Below, piece by piece: positions 1 through 9,043 of a DNA stretch of 64,000 nt. The position numbers were made by a program, and so were the translations under genes. This DNA comes from Zoogloea sp. (GTDB lineage Bacteria; Pseudomonadota; Gammaproteobacteria; Burkholderiales; Rhodocyclaceae), in the NCBI GenBank assembly GCA_016703645.1, contig JADJBR010000009.1, forward strand, positions 1,313,501-1,377,500, in the 5' to 3' direction. The notes beneath the pieces were generated by a model. The model made no database searches and was not told the origin of the DNA. It saw only the letters and a list, made by a program, of their open reading frames with translations. Positions within the stretch are counted from its first letter, which is position 1, and each line of letters starts with the position of its first letter.

Positions 1-684
1 CTTGAGCAGGCTTTCGGTTTTTTGGCCGACCACGAAGCCACCGGCAAGCTGCACATGCTCCCGGGCAAAGGCGTCGCTGATGTCCTGGGCGGTGATGGCA
101 TGGGCGGCCATGCGGTCCGGCCGCAGGTTGACCCGGATGGTGCGGTCACGGCGACCACCGAGGCGTACCTCGCCCACACCGTCGATGGTCTCCAGGCGCT
201 TCTTGAGTACGTTGAGGGCGTACTGGTTGAGTTGCTGCTGGGTGCGGTCGCCCTGCAGGGCCAGCCACATGATGGGTTGGGCGTTGGTCTCGACCTTGGC
301 GATGACCGGCGGGTCCACATCCTTGGGCAGGCGGCGCAGCACCTGATTGACCTTGGACTGGACCTCGTTGAAGGCCACGTCCACCTTCTTTTCAAGGGCG
401 AAGGTGATGTTGACCACCGAGACGCCGGGCGATGAGGTGGACTGCACGTGCTCGATGCCCGGCACACTATTGACCGCAGATTCGATCACGTTGGTGATGC
501 TTGAATCGACGATGTCCGGGTTGGCGCCCTTGAGCGCCGTGGTGATCGAGATGACCGGAAATTCAATGTACGGGAAGCGGTCCATGCCGATCCGCTGGTA
601 GCCGATCACCCCGACCAGCACCAGCACGGCGCTCATCATCCACGCCAGCACGTGGCGCTTGATGGAAAGCTCGGGCAGGGTCAT
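1..684 (-). CDS. RND efflux transporter permease, N-terminal part (cut by window edge)
   Basis: This is the first 228 codons of an inner-membrane RND (AcrB/MexB-type) drug-proton antiporter; the 3' end lies outside the window. The start ATG at 684 overlaps the stop of the adaptor gene (ATGA), so the two are translationally coupled. The translation begins MTLPELSIKRHVLAWMMSAV, giving a first membrane segment, then MDRFPYIEFPVISITT, SPGVSVVNITFALEKKVDVAF, the porter-domain stretch ALNVLKKRLETIDGVGEVRL and a DRTIRVNLRPDRMAA segment, all typical of the RND porter domain. With the adaptor it should form the inner part of a tripartite efflux pump; no outer-membrane factor gene is visible. Substrate cannot be told. 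Confidence 0.93.
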   Translation of the reverse strand, partial: MTLPELSIKRHVLAWMMSAVLVLVGVIGYQRIGMDRFPYIEFPVISITTALKGANPDIVDSSITNVIESAVNSVPGIEHVQSTSSPGVSVVNITFALEKKVDVAFNEVQSKVNQVLRRLPKDVDPPVIAKVETNAQPIMWLALQGDRTQQQLNQYALNVLKKRLETIDGVGEVRLGGRRDRTIRVNLRPDRMAAHAITAQDISDAFAREHVQLAGGFVVGQKTESLLK

Positions 685-1784
685 GGCTTGCGGGCGGGCG
701 CTGCCTTGACGTTGACGGCGGCACCGTCACTCAGGAAGCCTGCGCCGTCTTCGGCGACGGTTTCGCCATCGGTCAGACCCTTGGCAATCTCCACCCGGCC
801 ATCGCGTTTGGCGCCCACTTCAACCACCCGCTGGACGGCCTTGCCGCCGGCGATCACATAAACCACCTTGCCGGCCGGGCGTAGCACCACGCTCTGTTCG
901 GGCACCATCACCGCCGCGCTCTTGTGCCCGGTGACGATGGCGGCATTGACGGTGCCTCCCGACAACAGGCTGCCGTCGTTGCTGACCCGGACGAGGACAT
1001 CCAGGGCCCGGCTGCTGTCGTTGATGGTGGGCTTTACGTCCTCCACCGTGCCCTCGATCACCTTGCCCGGCAGGTGGGGCAGGCTCAGACGTACCGGCTG
1101 ACCAGCGCGGATGCGGCCAGCGGCAGATTCCGGGTAGGGCAGGTGGGCGCGCAGGATGCGGTTGGAGATCAGGCGGAAGAGCGGATCGCCCACTTTCACA
1201 TAGTCGCCGGGGGAGACGATCTGCGTTTCGATGATGCCATCCACCGGCGCCACGACCCGGGTGCGACCGAGATCGTTGTGGGTGGCACTTCCCCGCGCCC
1301 GGGCGGTGGTCAGCTGGGCGCGCAGGGCATCCCGCTGGGCCAGGCTGTCTTCGGCGCCATTGCGCGAGATGAAGCCTTTGGCGACGAGATCCTGCTGACG
1401 TTCGGCGAAGCGCTCGGCCTGGGCCACCAGGGCTTCCAGCCGGGCAATTTCGGCACCATCGACCCGGGTCTGGATGGCGAAGTCGGAGGCGTCCAGCTCC
1501 GCGAGTAGCTGACCGCGCCTGACCTTGTCCCCGCTATGGGCCACGACCCGGGTGACCCGACCTGCCACCTCGGCGCCGATACTGGGGTCGATCAGGGCCT
1601 CCAGCGTCCCCAGGGTGTCCTCGGTGATGTCGAGGGCAGCGCTGCGGGCGACGGTCGCCGTGATGAGGGTGGGCGGCGGGCCGGCGGGTTTGTCGGATGC
1701 CGGCTCGGGTTTGTTGCCGCAGCCGGCAAGCCCGAGGGCAAAGAGCAGGGTGACGCGGGGCGCGAAACGCATGATCGTGGCCAT
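681..1784 (-). CDS. RND efflux periplasmic adaptor (membrane fusion) lipoprotein
   Basis: The 367-residue protein starts with a lipoprotein signal (hydrophobic LLFALGLAGC, lipobox Cys near residue 22). Next come a biotinyl-lipoyl-like half (IGAEVAGRVTRVVAHSGDKVRRGQLLAELD), a helical hairpin around residues 95-150, a second lipoyl half (VVAPVDGIIETQIVSPGDYVKVGDPLFRL) and beta-barrel/membrane-proximal domains. This is the AcrA/MexA adaptor family, bridging the inner-membrane RND pump and an outer-membrane channel. Its stop overlaps the pump start by 4 bases. It begins 19 bases after the lysA stop, so it may be co-transcribed with lptM-lysA. A second in-frame ATG at 1772 is an alternative start that also leaves a good signal peptide. 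Confidence 0.93.
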   Translation of the reverse strand: MATIMRFAPRVTLLFALGLAGCGNKPEPASDKPAGPPPTLITATVARSAALDITEDTLGTLEALIDPSIGAEVAGRVTRVVAHSGDKVRRGQLLAELDASDFAIQTRVDGAEIARLEALVAQAERFAERQQDLVAKGFISRNGAEDSLAQRDALRAQLTTARARGSATHNDLGRTRVVAPVDGIIETQIVSPGDYVKVGDPLFRLISNRILRAHLPYPESAAGRIRAGQPVRLSLPHLPGKVIEGTVEDVKPTINDSSRALDVLVRVSNDGSLLSGGTVNAAIVTGHKSAAVMVPEQSVVLRPAGKVVYVIAGGKAVQRVVEVGAKRDGRVEIAKGLTDGETVAEDGAGFLSDGAAVNVKAAPARKP

Positions 1785-1803
1785 CGGGCGGCAGGAGTGG
1801 GGG

Positions 1804-3066
1804 TCAGGGAAGCGGGCGTTCGCCCCTCAGCAGGTGTTCGAGGGTTTCCCGCTCGCGGATGACATGCACCGTGTCCCCGTCCACCAGCACCTCGGCTGCC
1901 CGCGGGCGGGTGTTGTAGTTGGAGCTCATGGTCATGCCGTAGGCGCCGGCAGAGAGGATGGCCAGCAGGTCACCGGTATCGACGGCGAGATCCCGGTCAT
2001 GGCCGAGGAAGTCACCGCTCTCGCAGATCGGGCCGACCACTTCGTAGCGGGTTGCGGGCAGGCTGCGCGGGGCGACGGCGACGATCTCGTGGTAGGCGTC
2101 GTAGAGGGCCGGGCGGGCCAGATCGTTCATGGCCGCGTCGATGATCGCAAAGTTCTTTTCGACGCCGGGCTTGAGGTATTCGATGCGGGTCAACAGCAGG
2201 CCGGCATTGCCCACCAGGGAGCGACCCGGCTCGAAGCACAGGGCTTCGTCGCGGCCGGCAAAGCGCTCCAGCAGCGGCTTGAGATAGTCGGTGGGGGTGG
2301 GCGGCTCTTCGTCCCGATAGCGGATGCCAAGGCCGCCGCCCAGGTCGATGTGGTCGAGCTTGATGCCTTCGCTGGCGAGCTGGTCCACCAGGCCGAGGAT
2401 CTTGTCGGTGGCCTCGGCCATCGGCGCGGGATCAAGGAGCTGGGAGCCGATGTGGCAGTCGATGCCGCTGATCTCGATGTGGGGCAGCGTGGCGGCCTTG
2501 CGATAGAGGTCCAGGGCTTCCGTGAAGGCAACGCCGAACTTGTTGCTGCGCAGGCCGGTGGAAATGTAGGGGTGGGTGTTGGGGTTGACGTCCGGGTTCA
2601 CCCGGAAGGCAATCGGCGCCCGCTTGCCCATGCTGGCGGCAACCTCGGCGAGGCGGTCGAGTTCGGCGGCGGACTCCACGTTGAAACAGCCGATTCCCGC
2701 TTCGAGGGCATAGCGCATTTCATCGCGGGTCTTGCCGACGCCGGAGAAGATCACCTTGCCGGCGTCGCCACCGGCCGCCAGCACCCGCGCCAGTTCGCCC
2801 CCTGAAACGATGTCGAAGCCGGCGCCAAGCCGGGCAAAGACCGACAGGATGCCGAGGCTCGAATTGGCCTTGACCGCGTAGCACACCAGCGCCTTGCGCT
2901 GGCCGAGAGCCTGTTGATAGGCCTCGTAGGCGGCTGTGAGGGCGGCGCGGGAGTATACGTAAGTGGGCGTGCCGAAACGCTCGGCGATATCGGCGAGGGC
3001 AACCCCTTCAAGGGTCAGGCCGGCGGGGCCGACGTTGAGCGTCGGCACGGGCAGGGCGGTCGTCAT
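1804..3066 (-). CDS. lysA: Diaminopimelate decarboxylase
   Basis: A 420-residue fold-type III PLP enzyme that decarboxylates meso-diaminopimelate to L-lysine, the last step of lysine synthesis, in the cytoplasm. The PLP lysine lies in CYAVKANSS (K66). The glycine-rich phosphate-binding segment HIDLGGGLGIRY, the substrate segment HIGSQL and the CESGDFLG active-site Cys motif are all present. Length is normal for the family. The start ATG at 3066 overlaps the stop of lptM (ATGA). The lptM-lysA pair is common in proteobacteria, where dapF often follows; here an RND efflux pair follows instead. Confidence 0.97.
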   Translation of the reverse strand: MTTALPVPTLNVGPAGLTLEGVALADIAERFGTPTYVYSRAALTAAYEAYQQALGQRKALVCYAVKANSSLGILSVFARLGAGFDIVSGGELARVLAAGGDAGKVIFSGVGKTRDEMRYALEAGIGCFNVESAAELDRLAEVAASMGKRAPIAFRVNPDVNPNTHPYISTGLRSNKFGVAFTEALDLYRKAATLPHIEISGIDCHIGSQLLDPAPMAEATDKILGLVDQLASEGIKLDHIDLGGGLGIRYRDEEPPTPTDYLKPLLERFAGRDEALCFEPGRSLVGNAGLLLTRIEYLKPGVEKNFAIIDAAMNDLARPALYDAYHEIVAVAPRSLPATRYEVVGPICESGDFLGHDRDLAVDTGDLLAILSAGAYGMTMSSNYNTRPRAAEVLVDGDTVHVIRERETLEHLLRGERPLP

Positions 3067-3260
3067 TGGGCGGGGTCCTGGGAGACGGGTTTGTTATGAT
3101 CCACGCCAGGCGCCCGGTTGGGTGTCGGCGTGGTGTCGGCGGGTGTGGCGGCCTTGGCTGCTGGCTTGGGAATCTGCGGATAGTGCAGCGGGCCCTTGAT
3201 GCCACAGGCGGTCAGCAGGAGTGAGCCGCAGGCCGCGGCGGCGATGGCGAAGGTTCGCAT
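3063..3260 (-). CDS. lptM: LptM-type small lipoprotein (YifL family)
   Basis: A 65-residue lipoprotein with an N-terminal signal ending LLLTAC, followed immediately by GIKGPLHYP, the conserved block of the LptM/YifL family. In Escherichia coli this protein helps mature the LptDE lipopolysaccharide translocon (established knowledge). The C-terminal half is Pro/Thr/Ala-rich and low in complexity. It lies directly upstream of lysA with a 4-base overlap, the usual synteny, and diverges from cyaY across 47 bases that must hold both promoters. Confidence 0.88.
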   Translation of the reverse strand: MRTFAIAAAACGSLLLTACGIKGPLHYPQIPKPAAKAATPADTTPTPNRAPGVDHNKPVSQDPAQ

Positions 3261-3307
3261 GGGTTCCGCGCAAAAACGGGAATGTTAACAGAACAAGGGA
3301 TCAGACG

Positions 3308-3628
3308 ATGGATGAAGCAGACTTCAATGCCCTGGCGGAAGCCGAACTGGACCGCCTGGAGCGCCTTCTGGATGCCTGCACGGCGGAGATCGACTATGAG
3401 GTCAAGCCCGGCGGGATCGTCGAGATAGAGTTCGAGAACGGCAGCAAGATCATCGTGAATCGGCACTCGGCCGCCCGGGAGATCTGGCTGGCGGCCAAGT
3501 CGGGTGGGTTCCATTTCCGGCCGGCAGAGGGGCGCTGGGTGGGAACCCGGGACGGCGCCGATTTCTATGCCGTGTTGTCCCGTTGCATGTCCGAGCAGGC
3601 GGGGGAGGCGATCAGTCTGGCGGGCTGA
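3308..3628 (+). CDS. cyaY: Iron donor protein CyaY (bacterial frataxin)
   Basis: A 106-residue acidic protein of the frataxin family, which binds iron and modulates iron-sulfur cluster assembly through IscS. The N-terminal helix is rich in Asp/Glu (MDEADFNALAEAELDRLERL). The beta-sheet core has the family signature (EIEFENGSKIIVNRHSAARE, then IWLAAKSGGFHF and a GADFYAVL end). I chose the ATG at 3308 because family members start with this acidic helix; the upstream extension in the same frame looks non-coding. It diverges from lptM, an arrangement seen in other proteobacteria. Confidence 0.95.
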   Translation: MDEADFNALAEAELDRLERLLDACTAEIDYEVKPGGIVEIEFENGSKIIVNRHSAAREIWLAAKSGGFHFRPAEGRWVGTRDGADFYAVLSRCMSEQAGEAISLAG

Positions 3629-3694
3629 TCAGCCCCCGCGGGATTCCGCGCTTGTGAAGCAATCGGGCAATGCGTCAGATCAATTCACAGGCAC

Positions 3695-5989
3695 TCAGTG
3701 GGCGCTTGCCGCTGGTTGGCTCGGGGCTTCCTCGGTGGGCGTCCCTGCAGGCTCCGGCGGAACTTCGGGCGGCGCCGCGGGGAGGTTCTCCTGGTAGATC
3801 ATTTCCTCGCCGGGGCTGCCTGCAGGCTGAATGCGGATCAGGCCCTTGGGTGCTTGCGGATAGGTTTCCGGGACGCCGTCGAGGGCCTTGCGCATGTAGT
3901 TGATCCACATGGGCAGGGCCGCAGCACCCCCCGTCTCGCCATTGCCGAGCTTGCGCGGCTGGTCGAAGCCGATCCAGGCGACGGCGGCGACGGTGGGTTG
4001 ATAGCCGCAGAACCATGCGTCCACATATTCGTTGGTGGTGCCGGTCTTGCCGGCCAGGTCGCCACGCTTGAGTACCAAGGCTTTCGTTGCCGTGCCCCGG
4101 CGCACGACGTCCTTCATGATCGAATCCATGAGGTAGGCGTTGCGTTCATCGATGACCCGCTCGGCCGTTTCGCCGGCGATCGGCGGATCCACGCGGGCGA
4201 GCACGTTGCCCGCCTCGTCCCGTATCTCCTTGACCAGGAAAGGCTCCACCCGGTAGCCGCCGTTGGCGAAGATGGAATAGCCGCGCAACATCTGCCACGG
4301 AGTCACCGAGCCGGCGCCCAGCGCCATGGTCAGGTAAGGGGGGTGGCGCTCCGCATCAAAGCCGAATTTGGTGATGTAGTCCTGGGCGTAGCGGGGGCCG
4401 ATCGATTTGAGCAGGCGGATCGACACCATGTTCTTGGAGCGGGCCAGGGCCGAGCGGATCGAGATCGGGCCGTCATAGCGTCCGTCGTAGTTCTTGGGCT
4501 CCCAGGATTGACTGCCGGTCTCTCCGGCCGGGAAGGACAGTGGGGAGTCATCCACCACGCTGTTCGGGCCATAGCCCTTCTCGAAGGCTGCCGAGTAGAT
4601 GAAGGGCTTGAAGCTCGAGCCGGGTTGCCGCCATGCCTGGGTGGCATGGTTGAATTTGTTGCGGTTGAAGTCGAAGCCGCCGGCCAGCGCCCGCACGGCG
4701 CCGGTCCGGGGGTCGGCAGCCACGAGCGCGCCCTCCACCTCGGGTAGTTGGGTGATCTCCCAGCGATTCTCACTCCGGGTGATGCGCACGATGGCGCCGG
4801 GGCGGATGCGCTTGTTGGGCGGCGCCTTCTCGCCCAGCATGCTGGACGCAAAGCGCAGGCCATCGCCACTGATCCGGATTGACTCCCCGTAGCGATAGAC
4901 CGTCACCGAACCGCCGCCCGCCTGGGTGACGATAGCGGCCAGCATATCGTCATAGTCGGCGGTCTCTGCCAGGATTTCGTCCATGGATTCCGCGTGCTGG
5001 GTGTTCAGCCGGCTTGGGTCGGCGTAACTCTCGGCACCGCGGTAACCGTGGCGCCGGTCATAGTCGAGGATGCCGCGGCGCAATGCCTTGTAGGCCGCTT
5101 CCTGCTCTGCCCTGACGATGGTGGTGATGACCTTGATGCCCTTGGTGTAGGCTTCATCGCGGTATTGTTCGTAGGCGATCTGTCTCGCCATCTCGGCAAT
5201 GTAGTCGGCACTGCCACCGAGATCCGCCGCGCTGCTGACCACCTTGAGTGGGGTCTCGACGGCCTGGCGGTGCTCCGCCTCGCTGATGAAGCCGAGTTCG
5301 GCCATGCGGCGCAGTACATACTGCTGGCGCTGGGCGGCGCGCTTGGGATTGACCACAGGGTTGTAGGCGGAGGGCGCTTTGGGCAGGCCGGCAAGCATCG
5401 CGGCTTCGGGGACGTTCAGATCCCGGATGGATTTGCCGAAATAGGTATGCGAGGCCACCGCAAAGCCGTAGGCGCGTCTTCCCAGGAAAATCTGGTTGAT
5501 ATAGACCTCAAGGATCTGGTCCTTGGTGAGGTTCTGTTCGATCTTGAAGGCCAGGAGGACTTCGTAAAGTTTGCGGGAATAGGTCTTCTCCCGGGTCAGG
5601 AAGAAGTTGCGTGCCACCTGCATGGTGATCGTCGATGAGCCCTGGCGCTTGCTGCCGGTGGCCAGATTGGCGCCAGCCGCTCTCAGGATGCCTGCAAAGT
5701 CGACGCCGGGATGCTGATAGAAGCGGTCATCCTCGGCCGCCAGGATGGCATGCTTGAGGACCGGGGGGACATCCTGGATGCGGATGAAGGCTCGGCGCTC
5801 CTCGCCGTATTCGCCGATCAGTTCGCCATCCGCGGTATAAACCCTCAGAGGGATCTTCGGGTGGTAGTCGGTGAGGGCTTCCAGCGATGGCAGGGTGGGC
5901 CAGGCGAACGCCACGGCGAGGGCAAGGACCGCAACGCCTATGGCAATCAGGCCGAGGAGGGCAATGAAAGGGTAGAGTACCCAGCGCAT
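3695..5989 (-). CDS. mrcA: Penicillin-binding protein 1A (bifunctional transglycosylase/transpeptidase)
   Basis: A 764-residue class A PBP that polymerises and cross-links peptidoglycan in the periplasm while anchored by one N-terminal membrane helix (residues about 6-30). The glycosyltransferase domain has the catalytic E86 in EDDRFYQHPG and the GSSTITMQ motif near 117-124. The transpeptidase has SxxK at S458-K461, SxN at S518-N520 and KTG at 648-650. An OB-like insertion sits between them. The C-terminal tail is Pro/Ala/Glu-rich. It is divergent from pilM, the usual betaproteobacterial and gammaproteobacterial arrangement, and converges on cyaY. Confidence 0.97.
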   Translation of the reverse strand: MRWVLYPFIALLGLIAIGVAVLALAVAFAWPTLPSLEALTDYHPKIPLRVYTADGELIGEYGEERRAFIRIQDVPPVLKHAILAAEDDRFYQHPGVDFAGILRAAGANLATGSKRQGSSTITMQVARNFFLTREKTYSRKLYEVLLAFKIEQNLTKDQILEVYINQIFLGRRAYGFAVASHTYFGKSIRDLNVPEAAMLAGLPKAPSAYNPVVNPKRAAQRQQYVLRRMAELGFISEAEHRQAVETPLKVVSSAADLGGSADYIAEMARQIAYEQYRDEAYTKGIKVITTIVRAEQEAAYKALRRGILDYDRRHGYRGAESYADPSRLNTQHAESMDEILAETADYDDMLAAIVTQAGGGSVTVYRYGESIRISGDGLRFASSMLGEKAPPNKRIRPGAIVRITRSENRWEITQLPEVEGALVAADPRTGAVRALAGGFDFNRNKFNHATQAWRQPGSSFKPFIYSAAFEKGYGPNSVVDDSPLSFPAGETGSQSWEPKNYDGRYDGPISIRSALARSKNMVSIRLLKSIGPRYAQDYITKFGFDAERHPPYLTMALGAGSVTPWQMLRGYSIFANGGYRVEPFLVKEIRDEAGNVLARVDPPIAGETAERVIDERNAYLMDSIMKDVVRRGTATKALVLKRGDLAGKTGTTNEYVDAWFCGYQPTVAAVAWIGFDQPRKLGNGETGGAAALPMWINYMRKALDGVPETYPQAPKGLIRIQPAGSPGEEMIYQENLPAAPPEVPPEPAGTPTEEAPSQPAASAH

Positions 5990-6081
5990 GTCGGTGGAAG
6001 GAGCGGATAAAAGTTCCGCATTATACGAGCCGAGGGCGTTTTGACGCCCGTTGCATGAATTGGTGTTTTACCGGCACTTGC

Positions 6082-6110
6082 TTTACACCCGTCATGGTTG
6101 TTGTTAGGAT
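6082..6110 (+). promoter_or_regulatory. Predicted sigma-70 promoter of pilMNOPQ
   Basis: A TTTACA hexamer (6082-6087) and TAGGAT (6105-6110) are separated by exactly 17 bases, giving a good sigma-70 type promoter. It is about 54 bases upstream of the pilM start in the 174-base region divergent from mrcA. Prediction from sequence only. Confidence 0.55.
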
Positions 6111-6163
6111 TTGAAGTAGATTGTTGTAATTGCGCCTAACGTAAAGAATTTTCAGGACTTTTT

Positions 6164-7240
6164 GTGATCGACCTATCCTTTCTCAGCCCTGGGGCGCGCC
6201 CCCTGATCGGTGTCGACATATCGTCGTCGTCGGTCAAGATGGTCGAGTTGGCCGCCGTCTCCGGGGGAGGATTCCGGGTCGAGCGCTATGCCATCGAAGC
6301 CCTGCCCAGGGACGCCGTGTCCGACGGTAACATCGCCAACCTGGAGGCGGTTTCCGAGGCGATTCGTCGGGGCTGGCGCAGGCTGGGTACCAACACGAAA
6401 TTCGTTGCCCTGGCATTGCCCGCATCCGCGGTGATCACCAAGAAGATCATCCTGCCTGCGGGCCTGCGCGATCAGGAGCTGGAGGTTCAGGTTGAGTCCG
6501 AGGCCAATCAGTACATTCCCTTTGCCCTTGATGAGGTCAATCTCGACTTCCAGGTGGTGGGGCCCGCCGCATCGGGTGCTGACGAGGACGAGGTACTGAT
6601 TGCGGCTTCGCGCAAGGAAAAAGTCGAAGACAGGGTGGCAGCGGCGGAAGCCGCCGGGCTGAAGGCCCTGGTGATGGACGTGGAGTCCTATGCCGCCCTA
6701 TCCGCGTTTGAGCTGGTCCAGGCAGATCTGCCCGATGCCGGGCAGGACAAGATCATTGCCCTCGTGGATGCGGGGGCCAATGTGATGAACGTATCCGTGC
6801 TTCGTAATGGGGTACAGGTGTATGCCCGGGAGCAGGCCTTCGGTGGTTTCCTCCTGACCCAGGACATCATGCGCCATTTCGGCATGTCCCTTGAGGAGGC
6901 CGAGAGCGGCAAGCGTACCGGTTCGCTCCCCGAGAGCTACGAATCGGACCTGTTGCGGCCCTTCATGGACGCCCTGGCGCTTGAAGTGTCGCGTGCCCTC
7001 CAATTCTTCTTTACCTCGACCCAGTTCAACCAGGTGGACCACATCGTTCTCGCCGGTGGCTGTGCTGTCATCCCGGGGCTTGCTGAAACCGTGTCGGGCC
7101 GTACCCAGGTCGATACCCACATCGCCAATCCGTTTGCCCGAATGAGCCTTGGCACCAAGATCCGTCCCAAGAGCCTGTCGGCAGATGCACCGGCCCTCCT
7201 CGTGGCCTGCGGCCTCGCTCTGCGGAGGTTTGATTCGTGA
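6164..7240 (+). CDS. pilM: Type IV pilus assembly protein PilM
   Basis: A 358-residue actin-like ATPase-fold protein of the cytoplasm. It binds the PilN N-terminus and links the pilus motor to the PilNOP alignment subcomplex. The phosphate-1 type loop is IGVDISSSSVKMVEL near residues 15-29; the later segments ALVDAGANVMNVSVLRNG and IVLAGGCAVIPGLAE are the other nucleotide-fold motifs. Translation starts at GTG 6164 with AGGAC just upstream; no ATG fits the conserved N-terminus. It is the first gene of the pilMNOPQ operon and its stop overlaps the pilN start. Confidence 0.97.
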   Translation: MIDLSFLSPGARPLIGVDISSSSVKMVELAAVSGGGFRVERYAIEALPRDAVSDGNIANLEAVSEAIRRGWRRLGTNTKFVALALPASAVITKKIILPAGLRDQELEVQVESEANQYIPFALDEVNLDFQVVGPAASGADEDEVLIAASRKEKVEDRVAAAEAAGLKALVMDVESYAALSAFELVQADLPDAGQDKIIALVDAGANVMNVSVLRNGVQVYAREQAFGGFLLTQDIMRHFGMSLEEAESGKRTGSLPESYESDLLRPFMDALALEVSRALQFFFTSTQFNQVDHIVLAGGCAVIPGLAETVSGRTQVDTHIANPFARMSLGTKIRPKSLSADAPALLVACGLALRRFDS

Positions 7241-7839
7241 TCCGCATCAACCTGCTCCCCCACCGGGAGGAAAAACGCAAGGCTCGTCGCCAGCAGTTCG
7301 TGCTGCTGGCCGCTGTGTCTGCCCTGGCTGGACTGGTCGTGTGGTTCGTCGGGCACACCATCATCGCCGGCTATGTTGAAGGGCAGGAGGCCAAGAACGC
7401 CTTCCTGAAGAACGAGATCGCTGTTCTCGACAAGGAGATCGTGGAGATCAAGGGGCTGCGCGAACAGGCCGAAGCCCTGCTGTCACGCAAGCAGGTCATC
7501 GAGTCTCTGCAGACCAACCGGACGGAAACCGTGCAGATCTTCAACGAGCTGGCCCGGCAGATGCCCGAAGGCATTTATCTCAAGTCCCTCAAGCAGACGG
7601 GCTCGAAGATCAATCTTGTCGGCTTTGCCCAGTCCAATGCGCGGGTGTCGAATCTGATGCGCAACCTCGACGCGTCTCCCCACTTGGAGCGGGCTGACCT
7701 TGTCGAGGTCAAGGCGGCGGTGCTCAATACCCGCCGGGTCAGTGAGTTCAGCCTCAACGTTAACATCGAGCGCGCCAAGTCTCCGGACGCAGACGTGCTT
7801 GGCAGCAAGAGCGCCCTGGGCTCGAAGGGGAAGCCGTAA
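7237..7839 (+). CDS. pilN: Type IV pilus inner-membrane protein PilN
   Basis: A 200-residue bitopic protein. The cytoplasmic peptide begins MIRINLLPHRE, the conserved PilM-binding motif. One membrane helix follows (about residues 22-44), then a coiled coil (VEGQEAKNAFLKNEIAVLDKEI) and a periplasmic ferredoxin-like domain that pairs with PilO. It starts at GTG 7237, overlapping the pilM stop, and ends in a one-base overlap with the pilO ATG. Confidence 0.96.
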   Translation: MIRINLLPHREEKRKARRQQFVLLAAVSALAGLVVWFVGHTIIAGYVEGQEAKNAFLKNEIAVLDKEIVEIKGLREQAEALLSRKQVIESLQTNRTETVQIFNELARQMPEGIYLKSLKQTGSKINLVGFAQSNARVSNLMRNLDASPHLERADLVEVKAAVLNTRRVSEFSLNVNIERAKSPDADVLGSKSALGSKGKP

Positions 7840-8513
7840 TGGGCCTCAAGGACTCGTTGAACAATCTGCGCACCCTCGATCTGCAGTCTTTGCAGCGGGA
7901 TTTCAGAGGGCTTGATCCCAATGACCCCGGGCAATGGCCTCTGCTGCCGCGGGTGGCGACCCTTTTTGCCCTGTTCTTGGCCATCGTCGTTGGCGGTTGG
8001 TGGTTCGACTGGAGTGACCAGCTAACCATGTTGGAGACGCGGGAGCGGGAGGAGCAGACTCTCAAGGATGACTGGCTGAGCAAAAAACGTCAGGCGGTCA
8101 ACCTGGCTGAGTACCGCCGTCAGCTCAGCGAGATTGACCGACAGTTCGGTGCCCTCCTGAAGCAACTGCCCAATCGCTCCGAGATAGAGTCCCTGCTCGC
8201 CGACATCAACCAGGCAGGCTTGGGGCGGGGGCTCCAGTTCGAGCTGTTCAAACCTGGCGCCGAAGGCTCCAAGGACTTCTATGCCGAGTTGCCGATTGCC
8301 GTGCGTGTGACAGGCAGTTACCACGACCTCGGTGAGTTTGTCAGCGACGTGGCCCAGATGCCCCGCATCGTGACCCTCAACGACATTGCCATTGAGGCTC
8401 AGAAGGAGGGTAATCTGAAATTCGATGCCACAGCCGTGACCTACCGTTATCTGGATGATGAGGAAGTCGCCCGGATCCGGAGGGAGAAAGCGAAGGAAAA
8501 GGCCGCCAAGTGA
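7839..8513 (+). CDS. pilO: Type IV pilus inner-membrane protein PilO
   Basis: A 224-residue bitopic protein with one membrane segment near residues 40-56 (ATLFALFLAIVVGGWWF), a coiled coil and a periplasmic ferredoxin-like domain (FELFKPGAEGSKDFYAELPI). It forms a heterodimer with PilN that aligns the inner-membrane motor with the secretin. The start ATG overlaps the pilN stop by one base and its stop overlaps the pilP start by four, so the operon is tightly coupled. Confidence 0.96.
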   Translation: MGLKDSLNNLRTLDLQSLQRDFRGLDPNDPGQWPLLPRVATLFALFLAIVVGGWWFDWSDQLTMLETREREEQTLKDDWLSKKRQAVNLAEYRRQLSEIDRQFGALLKQLPNRSEIESLLADINQAGLGRGLQFELFKPGAEGSKDFYAELPIAVRVTGSYHDLGEFVSDVAQMPRIVTLNDIAIEAQKEGNLKFDATAVTYRYLDDEEVARIRREKAKEKAAK

Positions 8514-9043
8514 GGATCATGCGACTGACTTTGATGCTTCCGCTGGCCGCCGTCCTGCTTCTTTCCGGATGTTCCGACCAGCAGGACGATCTGCGCCACT
8601 GGATGGCTGAGGCCTCGAAGGATCTCAAGCCCAATCTCAAACCCCTGCCGCCAATCCAGCAGGCCGTGGAAGTGACCTATGAGGGGGCGACCAGGACTGA
8701 TCCCTTCCGGGCCGCCAAGCTTGAGCCTGACAAGAAATCGGGGATGTTCATGCCCGATGCCAACCGCCGCAAGGAGCCTCTGGAGGCTTTTCCGCTGGAG
8801 TCCTTGAAGATGGTGGGTGTCTTGATCAAGCGCGGCCAGTCCCACGCCATTGTCGCGGCTGACAAGACCCTGCATCAGGTCAGGCTGGGCAATTATCTCG
8901 GGCAGAATTATGGGCAGATCACTGCCATATCCGAGTCTGAAATCACTTTGAAAGAGCTCGTTGAGGATGCCGGTGGCGAATGGACCGAACGCATCAGCAC
9001 GCTGCAACTGCAGGAGCAGGCGCCTCAGGAGGCGAAGAAATGA
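8510..9043 (+). CDS. pilP: Type IV pilus lipoprotein PilP
   Basis: A 177-residue inner-membrane lipoprotein with signal sequence LMLPLAAVLLLSGC and a lipidated Cys near residue 21. A disordered linker is followed by the beta-sandwich HR-like domain (LESLKMVGVLIKRGQSHAIVAADKTLHQVRLGNYLG...), which contacts PilQ N domains and PilNO. The start is GTG 8510 (GTGA overlap with pilO) or the ATG at 8519; both leave the signal intact. Its stop overlaps the pilQ ATG. Confidence 0.95.
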   Translation: MRIMRLTLMLPLAAVLLLSGCSDQQDDLRHWMAEASKDLKPNLKPLPPIQQAVEVTYEGATRTDPFRAAKLEPDKKSGMFMPDANRRKEPLEAFPLESLKMVGVLIKRGQSHAIVAADKTLHQVRLGNYLGQNYGQITAISESEITLKELVEDAGGEWTERISTLQLQEQAPQEAKK

